From NCBI GenBank assembly GCA_025352845.1, contig JANXSC010000374.1, forward strand, positions 1 to 40,674: a stretch of 40,674 nucleotides of DNA, read 5' to 3'. Shown here in pieces: positions 17,451 through 25,498 of this stretch. Every line of letters starts with the position of its first letter. Position 1 is the first letter of the stretch. The position numbers were made by a program, and so were the translations under genes. The notes under the pieces are model-generated. The model saw only the letters and a list, made by a program, of their open reading frames with translations, did no database searches and was not told where the DNA came from. The stretch comes from Opitutaceae bacterium (GTDB taxonomy: Bacteria > Verrucomicrobiota > Verrucomicrobiia > Opitutales > Opitutaceae).

Positions 17451-17834
17451 GACCATGCTCAGCTCCACGAGCCGACGTTCAAACAGGTGGTGGGCGATGC
17501 GGTATTCAACAAGGCGCGGGTGATCGTCACGCTCGGCAATCGCGCCGTTCACAGTCATCGACCGATCACCGCGGGTGACGCGCAGGTGGCGGTGAAGGAA
17601 TTGTTTCAAGTCTGATACTGGCTGGCCCACACCTACGCGCGCGGCGCGAAGCCATCGCCCGCGATGGCCTTCATCGAACACCTCACGGCGCAGGGCTTCA
17701 TGGATCCGCCGCTGCTTTACGAATCGCCGTTCACCGATATCGATCCCAAAGGGTCCGAAGGGTTGTTCGAGCTGCCACAGGTTGAAGAATTGATCTCAAT
17801 CCTAGAGCGCATTCGAGCACGAGCGACCGGCTGA
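17451..17834 (+). pseudogene. HsdR (type I restriction, DUF4145-bearing) remnant with N- and C-terminal pieces joined
   Basis: One frame holds two pieces. The first, LHEPTFKQVVGDAVFNKARV then IVTLGNRAVHSHRPITAGDA and ELFQV-stop-YWLAHTYARG, matches the N-terminal DUF4145 region of type I restriction helicase subunits as I remember it; the TGA at 17613 sits where a Cys is usual. The second, AFIEHLTAQGFMDPPLLYES then KGSEGLFELPQVEELISILE, looks like the extreme C-terminus of the same protein family, ending with TGA at 17832. The whole central region (DEAD helicase and nuclease, several hundred codons) is missing. No hsdM or hsdS is present. It is a restriction-system relic. Confidence 0.65.
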
Positions 17835-18059
17835 GTCAGCGACGTAACCGGCGGACTCGTGGCCACCAAAGCCGCCCACGCCCTCGGTCGGCGTGGCGCA
17901 CGAACGTAACGCGCGCGGAAGTCCGGTGCTGAAAATTAGAACCCATCGCCGGGTGATCTTCGCCGATGAAATTGTCTTACATGCGCGGCCCCGGCCACAA
18001 TTGACTCGCGGCACCGCCCCGCCGTAGGCAAACCACCATTCATCTTAAACCCTCCCCTG

Positions 18060-18098
18060 GGAAATATCGGCGGCAGGTCCGTCGGTATTTCCGTTTTT
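18060..18098 (+). promoter_or_regulatory. terminator-like hairpin in the hppA leader
   Basis: Arms ggaaatatcggcgg (18060-18073) and ccgtcggtatttcc (18079-18092) form a 14-bp stem in RNA if two G-U pairs are counted, with the loop caggt, followed by gttttt. It ends 6 bp before the hppA ATG at 18105, and no Shine-Dalgarno-like sequence lies between. This has the shape of an intrinsic terminator but sits in the leader of the gene it precedes, so attenuation or translational control is possible. The roughly 220 bp between the HsdR relic and this hairpin show no gene. Confidence 0.6.
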
Positions 18099-18104
18099 CA
18101 CCCT

Positions 18105-20579
18105 ATGAAAGTCCAGAACTCCCTTAAGTGGGTCGCCGCTGCTTTGGTGACTCTTACCCCCTCCGTCCTCCGCGCGAGCGAGGCCGATATCCGCATCCCC
18201 GATCTGCGGACCATCACGTTTTTCGGCGGCGCGCTGAGTGGCACCGCGATCCTGATGATCGGGCTCGTCGTCTGTGCGCTCGGCACGATCTACGGGTGGA
18301 TGCAATACGTGCAGACGCGCAACCTTCCCGTGCACTCCTCGATGGCGGCCGTTTCCCAAATCATCTGGGAGACGTGCAAGACCTACCTGTTTCAGCAGGG
18401 CAAGTTTCTCGCCGCGCTGTGGGTGCTCATCGCGATCTGCATGGGGTATTATTTCGGCGTGCTCTCGCACCTGTCCGCCGGCCACGTGGCCATCATTCTC
18501 GCGGCGTCGGTGCTCGGCATCCTCGGCAGCTACGGGGTCGCGTGGTTTGGGATTAGAATCAACACCGTCGCGAATAGCCGCGCCGCGTTCTCCGCGCTCC
18601 AGGGCAACCCGCTCGCCACGCTGCTCATCCCGCTCAAGTCCGGCATGAGCGTCGGCCTCGTGCTCGTCGCCGTGGAGCTGTTCTTCATGATCTGCATTCT
18701 GCGGTTCCTCCCTTCGGACCTCGCCGGGCCGTGCTTCATCGGTTTCGCGATCGGCGAATCGCTCGGTGCCTCCGCGCTGCGGATCTGCGGCGGCATCTTC
18801 ACCAAGATCGCCGATATCGGCGCCGACCTCATGAAGATCGTCTTCAACCTGCCCGAGGACGACCCGCGCAACCCCGGCGTGATTGCCGACTGCACGGGCG
18901 ACAACGCCGGCGACTCCGTCGGACCCACCGCCGACGGCTTCGAGACCTACGGCGTAACCGGCGTCGCGCTGATCGCGTTTCTCGCGCTCGCGCTCGCGGC
19001 CAATCCCACGCTCTGTGGCGTGCTCATCGTGTGGCTCTTCGCGATGCGCATCCTGATGGTCCTCACCTCGCTCGCCAGCTACTGGATCAACGACGCGATC
19101 AGCAAATCCGTCTGGGGCTCCGCCAAGGATTTCAACCTCGAGCACCCGCTCACCAATCTCGTCTGGATCACCTCGCTCGTCTCGATCGCGGTCACTTACG
19201 TCGCAAGCTACCTGCTGCTCGCCAGTCATCCCAGCGTGGGCACGAATCTCTGGTGGGTGCTCTCGACCATCATCTCGATCGGCACCATCGCCGGCGCGCT
19301 GATTCCCGAGTTCACGAAGGTGTTTACCTCGACCGAGAGCCGCCACGTGAAGGAAGTCGTCACCTCCTCCCGCCAAGGCGGCGCTTCGCTCAACATCCTC
19401 AGCGGCCTCGTCGCGGGCAACTTCTCGGCGTTCTGGACCGGCCTCTGCATTCTCACGCTGATGTTCGGCGCGTATTATTTTTCCGGCCACGCCGCCGTGC
19501 AGGCGATGATGCCGGAGGCGTTTCGCTTCGCCGCGCCGATCTTCGCGTTTGGCCTCGTGGCCTTCGGCTTCCTCGGCATGGGCCCCGTCACCATCGCGGT
19601 CGATTCCTTCGGCCCGGTCACGGACAACGCGCAGTCCGTTTACGAGCTCTCGCAGATCGAGGCGAAGCCGGGCATCGTCGCCGAGATCGAGCGCGACTTC
19701 GGCTTCAAGCCCGACTTCGCGCACGCCAAGCACCAGCTCGAGAAGGGCGACGGCGCCGGCAACACCTTCAAGGCGACCGCCAAGCCCGTGCTCATCGGCA
19801 CCGCCGTCGTCGGCGCGACCACGATGGTCTTCGGCATTATCATGATGCTGAAGGCGCATTTCTCCGCGATCGATCCGACCTTCAACGTCCTTGAGAAACT
19901 CTCGCTCGTGCATCCCGAGGCACTGATGGGCCTGCTCATGGGCGGCGCGGTGATCTACTGGTTCACCGGCGCGAGCACGCAGGCGGTCGTCACCGGCGCC
20001 TACCGCGCGGTCGTTTACATCAAGGATAACATGAAGCTCGACGCGACCACCGCCGCCGTCGAAGCCTCGAAGGAGGTCGTGAAGATCTGCACGCAGTATG
20101 CGCAAAAGGGCATGATCAACATCTTCATCGTCATCTTCTGCTTCAGCCTCTCCCTCGCATTCTTCGATCCGTTCTTCTTCATCGGCTACCTGATCGGCAT
20201 GGCGTTCTTTGGTCTCTTCCAAGCCATCTTCATGGCCAACGCCGGCGGCGCATGGGACAACGCGAAGAAAATCGTCGAGGTCGAACTCAAGATGAAGAAC
20301 ACCCCGCTCCACGCCGCGACCGTCGTCGGCGACACCGTGGGCGATCCGTTCAAGGACACGTCGTCGGTCTCGTTGAATCCGGTAATCAAGTTCACGACCC
20401 TCTTCGGCCTCCTCGCCGTCGAGATCGCGGTGAAGATGGAAGCCGGCCTCAAGCACGGCCTCGGCGTGGCGATCTTCCTTGTCGCGCTCGTCTTCGTCTA
20501 CCGCAGCTTCTACGGCATGCGCATCCCGCTCAACCCCGGCGACGCCGATGTCACGCCGCACCAGATGCAGAAGGGGTGA
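18105..20579 (+). CDS. hppA: membrane-bound ion-translocating pyrophosphatase
   Basis: 824 residues and about 16 membrane segments. It couples PPi hydrolysis to H+ or Na+ pumping across the inner membrane. Conserved pieces: GGGIFTK-like GGIFTKIADIGADL (Asp237, Asp241), PEDDPRNP, ADCTGDNAGDS, GPVTDNAQSVYELS, and near the end GDTVGDPFKDTSSVSLNP. G-N-T-F-K556-A carries Lys where potassium-independent enzymes do (family knowledge). The signature usually written DVGADLVGKVE is shortened by one residue and lacks its Glu (DIGADLMKIVF). The usual AGMAADLFETY is VGPTADGFETY. A Glu in AIGESLGASAL lies in the helix linked to ion choice in this family. I cannot tell H+ from Na+ by reading. A hairpin precedes the gene and a good terminator follows. 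Confidence 0.95.
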   Translation: MKVQNSLKWVAAALVTLTPSVLRASEADIRIPDLRTITFFGGALSGTAILMIGLVVCALGTIYGWMQYVQTRNLPVHSSMAAVSQIIWETCKTYLFQQGKFLAALWVLIAICMGYYFGVLSHLSAGHVAIILAASVLGILGSYGVAWFGIRINTVANSRAAFSALQGNPLATLLIPLKSGMSVGLVLVAVELFFMICILRFLPSDLAGPCFIGFAIGESLGASALRICGGIFTKIADIGADLMKIVFNLPEDDPRNPGVIADCTGDNAGDSVGPTADGFETYGVTGVALIAFLALALAANPTLCGVLIVWLFAMRILMVLTSLASYWINDAISKSVWGSAKDFNLEHPLTNLVWITSLVSIAVTYVASYLLLASHPSVGTNLWWVLSTIISIGTIAGALIPEFTKVFTSTESRHVKEVVTSSRQGGASLNILSGLVAGNFSAFWTGLCILTLMFGAYYFSGHAAVQAMMPEAFRFAAPIFAFGLVAFGFLGMGPVTIAVDSFGPVTDNAQSVYELSQIEAKPGIVAEIERDFGFKPDFAHAKHQLEKGDGAGNTFKATAKPVLIGTAVVGATTMVFGIIMMLKAHFSAIDPTFNVLEKLSLVHPEALMGLLMGGAVIYWFTGASTQAVVTGAYRAVVYIKDNMKLDATTAAVEASKEVVKICTQYAQKGMINIFIVIFCFSLSLAFFDPFFFIGYLIGMAFFGLFQAIFMANAGGAWDNAKKIVEVELKMKNTPLHAATVVGDTVGDPFKDTSSVSLNPVIKFTTLFGLLAVEIAVKMEAGLKHGLGVAIFLVALVFVYRSFYGMRIPLNPGDADVTPHQMQKG

Positions 20580-20612
20580 GAGTCAGATCGCGATCGGTCG
20601 GATGATATTTCC

Positions 20613-20642
20613 AAAGCGGGCTCCACGTGAGCCCGCTTTTTT
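20613..20642 (+). terminator. intrinsic terminator after hppA
   Basis: The stem agcgggctc / gagcccgct with loop cacgt is followed by six T (20637-20642), with A residues before the stem. It lies 33 bp after the hppA stop, so hppA is probably transcribed alone. Confidence 0.9.
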
Positions 20643-20698
20643 CGCACCGCTCCCGCGCCTCCGCTTGCCACGTCGCCTCCGACGCGCAGGATTTTCCC

Positions 20699-21523
20699 AT
20701 GGCCGAAACCGCGACGCCCGACCTCGAAGCCTACTTCGCGCGCATCGGTTACGACGGGCCGCGCACCGTCTCGCTTGCGACGCTTGACGGAATTCACCAG
20801 CACCACGCGCAGACGATCCCTTTCGAGAACCTCGACATCCAGCTCGGCCGCCGCATCGCCGTCGATCTCGCCGCGATCGAGCGGAAACTCGTCCACGAAA
20901 AACGCGGCGGCTACTGCTTCGAACACAACACCCTCCTCGCCGCCGTGCTGCGCGCGCTGGGGTTTCAAGTCACAACGCATCTCGGCCGGGTGCGCTGGCA
21001 GATTCCGGTGGAGACGCCAACCGCTCTCACCCATCAGGTCTTGCGCGTCGAGATCGCGGACGCCGGGCCGCATCTGGCCGACGTCGGCTTTGGCAGCATG
21101 TCGCTTTTCCGGCCGCTGCGCTGGGAATTCGACGTGGCGCAGGCCGGCTGCCTCGAGTCACGCCGCCTCGTCCGTCGTGGCGAACTCATCGCGCACCAGG
21201 CCCGAATCGGCGGGACGTGGACCGATGTCTATGTCTTCACGCCGAACGACGTCCCCGGCATCGATATCGAGGTCGCCAACTGGTTCACGTGCGCGCACCC
21301 GCAGTCGCCGCTCCGGCAAAACCTCCGCGCCTCCCGCACGCTCGCCGACCGCCGCTACACACTCCTGAATTCCGAGTTCAACATCCGTCACGCCGACGGC
21401 CGCGTCGAGCGCCGCACGATTGCGACCGCCGAGGAACTCCTCGCGATCCTCGCCGAGTATTTCGGCCTGCACTTCCCGCCCGGCACGCGCTTCGGCCAGC
21501 CCGGCGCGCCCTGGCCACAATAA
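20699..21523 (+). CDS. nat: arylamine N-acetyltransferase
   Basis: 274 residues, the standard NAT length, from the ATG at 20699. The frame is open further upstream, but the terminator of hppA lies there. The catalytic triad is visible: Cys73 in RGGYCFEHN, His112 in ALTHQVLRVE and Asp128 in HLADVGFGS. IPFENLDIQLGR near the N-terminus and WFTCAHPQSPLRQNL later are further family hallmarks. It transfers acetyl (or another acyl) groups from CoA to arylamines or arylhydrazines in the cytoplasm. It ends 76 bp before the DUF885 gene on the same strand and may be cotranscribed with it. Confidence 0.95.
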   Translation: MAETATPDLEAYFARIGYDGPRTVSLATLDGIHQHHAQTIPFENLDIQLGRRIAVDLAAIERKLVHEKRGGYCFEHNTLLAAVLRALGFQVTTHLGRVRWQIPVETPTALTHQVLRVEIADAGPHLADVGFGSMSLFRPLRWEFDVAQAGCLESRRLVRRGELIAHQARIGGTWTDVYVFTPNDVPGIDIEVANWFTCAHPQSPLRQNLRASRTLADRRYTLLNSEFNIRHADGRVERRTIATAEELLAILAEYFGLHFPPGTRFGQPGAPWPQ

Positions 21524-21599
21524 TTGCTTTTCTCCACAGCCCTCCGCCTTCTTACATCTCCCTTCACCCATCTTCCATCTCCGCCCGCCTCCGCCTCCC

Positions 21600-23360
21600 A
21601 TGCGTCTCCCCTCCTCCCTCCGTCTCGCCTCGCTCGCCCTCCTCGCCTCCACGCTCCACGCCGCCGATCCCGCGTTCGATACCTTCGCGCAAAAACTCGC
21701 CGACGAATGGATGCGCGCCAATCCCGCCGGCGCGACGCAGCAGCAGTATTTCTCCGGCGCGGAGCAGGACGCGCTCGACCGCCAGCTCACGCCAATTACG
21801 CGCGAGGCCCGCTCCGCGCGCGCCGCGCTCGCCGCCCGCGGCCTCACCGAACTCGCGAAATTCGACCGCGCGCGTTTCTCCGAGGCGCAGCGCAACTCCG
21901 CCGCGATGCTCGCGTGGCAACTCGACGACATCGTGCGCGCCGAACCGTTTGAGGAGCACGCCTTCGTCTTCAACCAATTCCGCGGGCTCCAGCTCGGCCT
22001 CGTTAATTTCCTCAGCCAGACTCATCCGATCCGCAACGCGCGCGACATCGACAACTACCTCGCGCGCCTCGCCCTCGTCGCCGCGCAGCTCGACGAAGGC
22101 ATCGCGCAAGCCCGCGACCGCGCGAGCCGCGGCCTGCTCCCGCCGAAATTCATCCTCACCGCCACCATCGATCAAATCGGGCGCTTCATCGGCGATGGCG
22201 CGGCGGGCGCCAACGTCCTTGTCGCCTCGCTCGGCGAACGCGCGGCCAAGTTGAAAAATTTTCCCGCCGCCGATCACGCCACGTCCGTCGCCACCGCCGA
22301 GAAAATCGTGGCCGCGCAAATCATCCCGGCCTTCCAGCGCGTGCGCGCACTCCTCCAGGAGCAGCTCCCGCGCGCCTCCGACGCCGCCGGCCTTTCGAAC
22401 CTCCCCGGCGGCGCCGCCGCCTACGCCAACGCCCTCAAGCGCAACACCACGACCTCGCTCTCCGCCGACGAGATTCACGCGCTCGGCCTCCGCGAGGTCG
22501 AGCGCATCGAGACGCAGATGGACAAACTCCTCCGCGAACTCGGCTACACCGACAGCACCGTCAACGCCCGCTACAAAAAACTCGAGGCTGACCTCCAACC
22601 GAAGGAAGCCGACCCGCGTCCCGCGCTGCTCGCGCGCTACACCGAGCTCGTGCGCGACGCGGAAAAACGCGCCGCCTTGATTTTCGATCTGCGGCCCGTC
22701 GCGCCCTGCGAGGTTCGCCGCGAGCCACCGTTCAGCGAGAAGAACGCCGCCGCGCACTACACCGGCCCGGCGCGCGACGGCACGCGCCCCGGCGTGTTTT
22801 GGGTGCCGCTCCCCGGCCCGACCTTCCGCATCGTGTCGATGCGCTCGCTCGCCTACCACGAGGCCGTGCCCGGCCATCATTTCCAAATCGCGCTGCAGGC
22901 CGAGAGCACCGAGCTGCCCGCGTTCCGCCGCGATCGCGTCTTCGGCGGACTCTCCGCGCATTCCGAGGGCTGGGGACTCTACGCCGAGCGCCTCGCCGCC
23001 GAGAACGGCTGGTATGAGGGCGACAAAGTCGGCGCCCTCGGCCAGCTCGACAGCGAACTCTTCCGTGCGCGCCGACTCGTCGTCGACACCGGCCTCCACG
23101 CGAAAAACTGGACGCGCCAGCAGGCAATCGACTACGGCATCCCGGTCTCCGAGGTGGAGCGCTACGTCGTCCTCCCCGGCCAGGCCTGCTCCTACAAAAT
23201 CGGCGAACTCCGCATTCTCGCGATCCGCGATCAGGCGCGGCAAAAACTCGGCGCAAAATTTTCCCTGAAGGAATTCCACAACGTGATCCTCCGCAACGGC
23301 AACGTCCCCCTCGACGTGCTCGAACAGATCGTGGGCGACTGGGTGCGGGCGAAGGGCTGA
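21600..23360 (+). CDS. DUF885 family exported peptidase-like protein
   Basis: 586 residues. The ATG at 21600 gives a signal peptide (LRLASLALLASTLHA). The mature protein is mainly helical. The hallmark H420-E-A-V-P-G-H-H in SLAYHEAVPGHHFQIAL resembles the gluzincin HExxH zinc site, and SAHSEGWGLYAERLA further on supplies the likely third ligand Glu. SYKIGELRI and the C-terminal FHNVILRNGNVPLDVLE are typical of DUF885. Family members are thought to be zinc carboxypeptidase- or dipeptidase-like, and the substrate is unknown. It follows the NAT gene and precedes a paired-palindrome repeat. Confidence 0.9.
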   Translation: MRLPSSLRLASLALLASTLHAADPAFDTFAQKLADEWMRANPAGATQQQYFSGAEQDALDRQLTPITREARSARAALAARGLTELAKFDRARFSEAQRNSAAMLAWQLDDIVRAEPFEEHAFVFNQFRGLQLGLVNFLSQTHPIRNARDIDNYLARLALVAAQLDEGIAQARDRASRGLLPPKFILTATIDQIGRFIGDGAAGANVLVASLGERAAKLKNFPAADHATSVATAEKIVAAQIIPAFQRVRALLQEQLPRASDAAGLSNLPGGAAAYANALKRNTTTSLSADEIHALGLREVERIETQMDKLLRELGYTDSTVNARYKKLEADLQPKEADPRPALLARYTELVRDAEKRAALIFDLRPVAPCEVRREPPFSEKNAAAHYTGPARDGTRPGVFWVPLPGPTFRIVSMRSLAYHEAVPGHHFQIALQAESTELPAFRRDRVFGGLSAHSEGWGLYAERLAAENGWYEGDKVGALGQLDSELFRARRLVVDTGLHAKNWTRQQAIDYGIPVSEVERYVVLPGQACSYKIGELRILAIRDQARQKLGAKFSLKEFHNVILRNGNVPLDVLEQIVGDWVRAKG

Positions 23361-23441
23361 TTGGATCGGCGCACGAGGACCCTGGCGCGCGGCGCATCTC
23401 AGTTTTTTTGCACGCTTCATTGAGCGGGAACGCGCCGCAAC

Positions 23442-23500
23442 GTAGCACGGGCAGTCTGCCCGTGATGGATCGGAAAACGCGGTCAGGCTGACCGCGCTAC
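23442..23500. repeat. paired-palindrome interspersed repeat, copy 2
   Basis: 59 bp with the same design as 8435-8493 (51 of 59 identical). Hairpin one is cacgggcag-t-ctgcccgtg and hairpin two is cgcggtcag-g-ctgaccgcg, both perfect. Relative to copy 1 the changes at repeat positions 10 and 18 are complementary, so pairing is kept. It lies behind the DUF885 gene. The 243-bp gap between 23361 and 23603 holds nothing else I can identify. Confidence 0.85.
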
Positions 23501-23603
23501 GCCCGGCATCGGCCGCAGTTGCAAGAAAGTGGGATGCGCCCTTGGCGCGGGGTGCCGTTCGCCGGTTGCGACGGACGCCCGGCACGCTCAACCTCGCGAC
23601 CGC

Positions 23604-24468
23604 ATGGCTCGCATCCGGCCCGACCTCCTCGGCGTTTTTCTGCTCTCGGCGGCGACGCTCGCCGCCCAACCGCTCACGCGCGTCGCGGCTACGTCGCTGC
23701 GCCTGCCGCCAAATCCACCCGCGACCAACTACACCACCGTCCGCGCATTCGCGCCGCTCTCGTTCACACAACCTGTCGCCGTCGTCACGCCGCCCGGCGA
23801 GACCCGGCGGCTCTTCGTGGTCGAGAAGACCGGCCGCATCTGGGTCATCCCCGATGTCACCGCGACCACACCCACGCGCACCCTGTTTCTCGATCTCGCG
23901 GCGCGCCCGGCGACCCCGCGCACTCCCGCCTGCTCCAGCGCATCTCAATCCGCGGCCCCGGCCAGATGCCGCTCCTCGCCACCAACGAGCGCGACCTCGC
24001 CGGCGAATCGCTCCTCGCGCAATGGATCGCATCGCTCGCCACCACCGGCCCGGCCGAACCGCCGAGCCGGCTCATCAACCTCGCCGCTCGTGCGCAAGTC
24101 GGCACCGCCGCGAATGCACTCATCGCCGGTTTCGTCATCGGGCCGGGCACCGAGAAAACGTGCTCGTCCGCGCCGTCGGGCCGCCGCTCGGTGCCGCGCC
24201 CTTCAATGTGCCGGGCGTGCTCGCGCAACCCGTCGGCACGCTCTTCTCCGGCGCACAGGCCGTCGCAAGCAACGCCGCGTGGAACTCCGCCACCAATGCC
24301 GCCGCGATCCGCGACACCGCGCGCACCGTCGGTGCGTTCGCCCTCACCGAAGGCAGCCGCGACAGCGCGCTGCTCGTCACGCTCAGTCCCGGCGCCTACA
24401 CGATTCAAGTCGCCGGCGCGAACGCGACCACGGGTCTCGCGCTCGTCGAAGTTTACGAAGTGCCGTAA
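23604..24468 (+). pseudogene. glucose/sorbosone dehydrogenase-like remnant with C-terminal EVYEVP domain
   Basis: The ATG at 23604 opens a signal peptide (PDLLGVFLLSAATLAAQ) and the first blade of a sugar-dehydrogenase propeller (LSFTQPVAVVTPPGETRRLF, VVEKTGRIWVIPDV). At about 23910 the frame changes and the next recognisable stretch is the end of such an enzyme (DPAHSRLLQRISIRGPGQMP, then LLAQWIASLA), so most of the catalytic propeller has been deleted. The linker then enters SRLINLAARAQVGTAANALI, crosses a one-base deletion near 24161, and finishes with LVRAVGPPLGAAPF and LALVEVYEVP. The last domain is the same as the two terminal domains of the propeller protein at 25499-28891. Confidence 0.75.
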
Positions 24469-24492
24469 AGGCGCGGGTCTCGGCCGCGCGAT

Positions 24493-25044
24493 TCAATTTT
24501 CCACCTGCGCCGCCGCCCACTCCGCCGACAGCCCGAGTCGCACGCACGCCGCGCCAATCGCCGCCCGGTCGATGGCTTCGCCACTGACCAAGAGCATACC
24601 GCGGATGTCGCGCAGGTGTTTCTCCCCGCCGCCGGCGCGAAAGAACCGGAGCTTGTGCAGAATCACGGACTCCGGTGCCGCAAACCACACCGGGCGACCG
24701 GAAATCTCCAGCGCCCGCCGGCGGGAAAACCACGCGCGCTCTTCGCCCGCCAGCGGATAAAAATCCGCCTTCGTCATCGACTCCAGTGCGATCACATTGA
24801 GGTGCCCGCCTTGCGCCCGGCCGAGCTCGACGATCACCACTTCCTCGGGCGGCACGTAAAAACGATCCGCGGGAAAGGCGCACACGAGCTTCGCGGCATC
24901 GGCCGTCTCGAGTTGGATGACCAAATCGACATCATTGGTCGCCCGCGGCTCACCATAAAGCGACGACGCCACCGAGCCGACGACCGCGTAAGGCACACCG
25001 ATTTCGTCCAACGGTTCGGTGAACTGAAACAGCCAGTCCCACAT
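24493..25044 (-). CDS. MNT/DUF6036-like nucleotidyltransferase, possible toxin
   Basis: 183 residues with a polymerase-beta-like nucleotidyltransferase core: VPYAVVGSVASSLYGEPRAT followed by NDVDLVIQL, the GS and DxD metal-binding elements. ESVILHKLRFFRAGGGEKHL near the C-terminus follows the pattern E-x-x-x-x-K-L seen in AbiEii/DUF6036-type proteins. Its start lies 3 bp after the stop of a small helical protein, so the two form a two-gene unit. Such pairs are often toxin-antitoxin-like, though the direction of toxicity cannot be read here. It is on the opposite strand to its neighbours. Confidence 0.8.
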   Translation of the reverse strand: MWDWLFQFTEPLDEIGVPYAVVGSVASSLYGEPRATNDVDLVIQLETADAAKLVCAFPADRFYVPPEEVVIVELGRAQGGHLNVIALESMTKADFYPLAGEERAWFSRRRALEISGRPVWFAAPESVILHKLRFFRAGGGEKHLRDIRGMLLVSGEAIDRAAIGAACVRLGLSAEWAAAQVEN

Positions 25045-25047
25045 CGC

Positions 25048-25272
25048 TCAGTCGCGGGCCGACAACCACCAGCGACGCACGCTGGCCCGCTGCTGCGCTG
25101 CGGACCAGTCGGGGTGCCGCCGCGCGACATCCGCCTCCTTGATCGCCGTCAGCGCGGCGTTGATCCGGGCCACCACCGCAAGCTTCGCCGTCGGTGTGGC
25201 GGCGCGATACAACGCCACGAGCCGCGGTTCGAGTGCGGTCTCCCGCGATGCCAGCCGGACGCCCATTTCCAT
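25048..25272 (-). CDS. small helical protein paired with the nucleotidyltransferase
   Basis: About 74 residues from the ATG at 25272 (MEMGVRLASRETALEPRLVA). A longer frame reaches 25368 but its extra residues look non-native. It is Ala/Arg-rich and predicted helical. The stretch ALEPRLVALYRAATPTAKLA then INAALTAIKEADVARRHPDW then RRWWLSARD resembles short proteins I recall directly upstream of DUF6036-type nucleotidyltransferases. No catalytic motif is present. By position it may be an antitoxin-like partner, but this is inference. Confidence 0.65.
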   Translation of the reverse strand: MEMGVRLASRETALEPRLVALYRAATPTAKLAVVARINAALTAIKEADVARRHPDWSAAQQRASVRRWWLSARD

Positions 25273-25498
25273 GCGCGGATTTCTTGAAGACGCATCCTCG
25301 AATGGCAAGCGCGCTACTCGCCGCGTCCCGGTCGCGGCCCAAGTCCCCGCTTGCCACCGGTCACGCACGGATTCACACCCTCAGCCGCTTCGTCTGTCAT
25401 CCCCTTGCGTTACCCCTGTCTCGCTGCCCGGTCCTGCCGGGTGACGTTTCGTGCGTGGGTTAGTTCAACCCTGTCCGCTTCCTTCCTACCCGCGATGA

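Noticed and set aside
18045-20561. A very long open frame antisense to hppA, rich in Asp, Glu, Arg and His.
   Set aside because: It is the complement of a gene with strongly biased codons; such shadows appear opposite nearly every GC-rich gene here. It has no recognisable domain, and hppA on the other strand is unmistakable.
21564-24032. A long minus-strand open frame opposite the DUF885 gene.
   Set aside because: Same shadow effect. The plus strand carries a signal peptide and a zinc motif in good register, and the antisense product is low-complexity.
25426-25445. A short cccgg / ccggg hairpin upstream of the propeller gene.
   Set aside because: The stem is only 5 bp, there is no T run, and such palindromes are expected by chance at this GC content.
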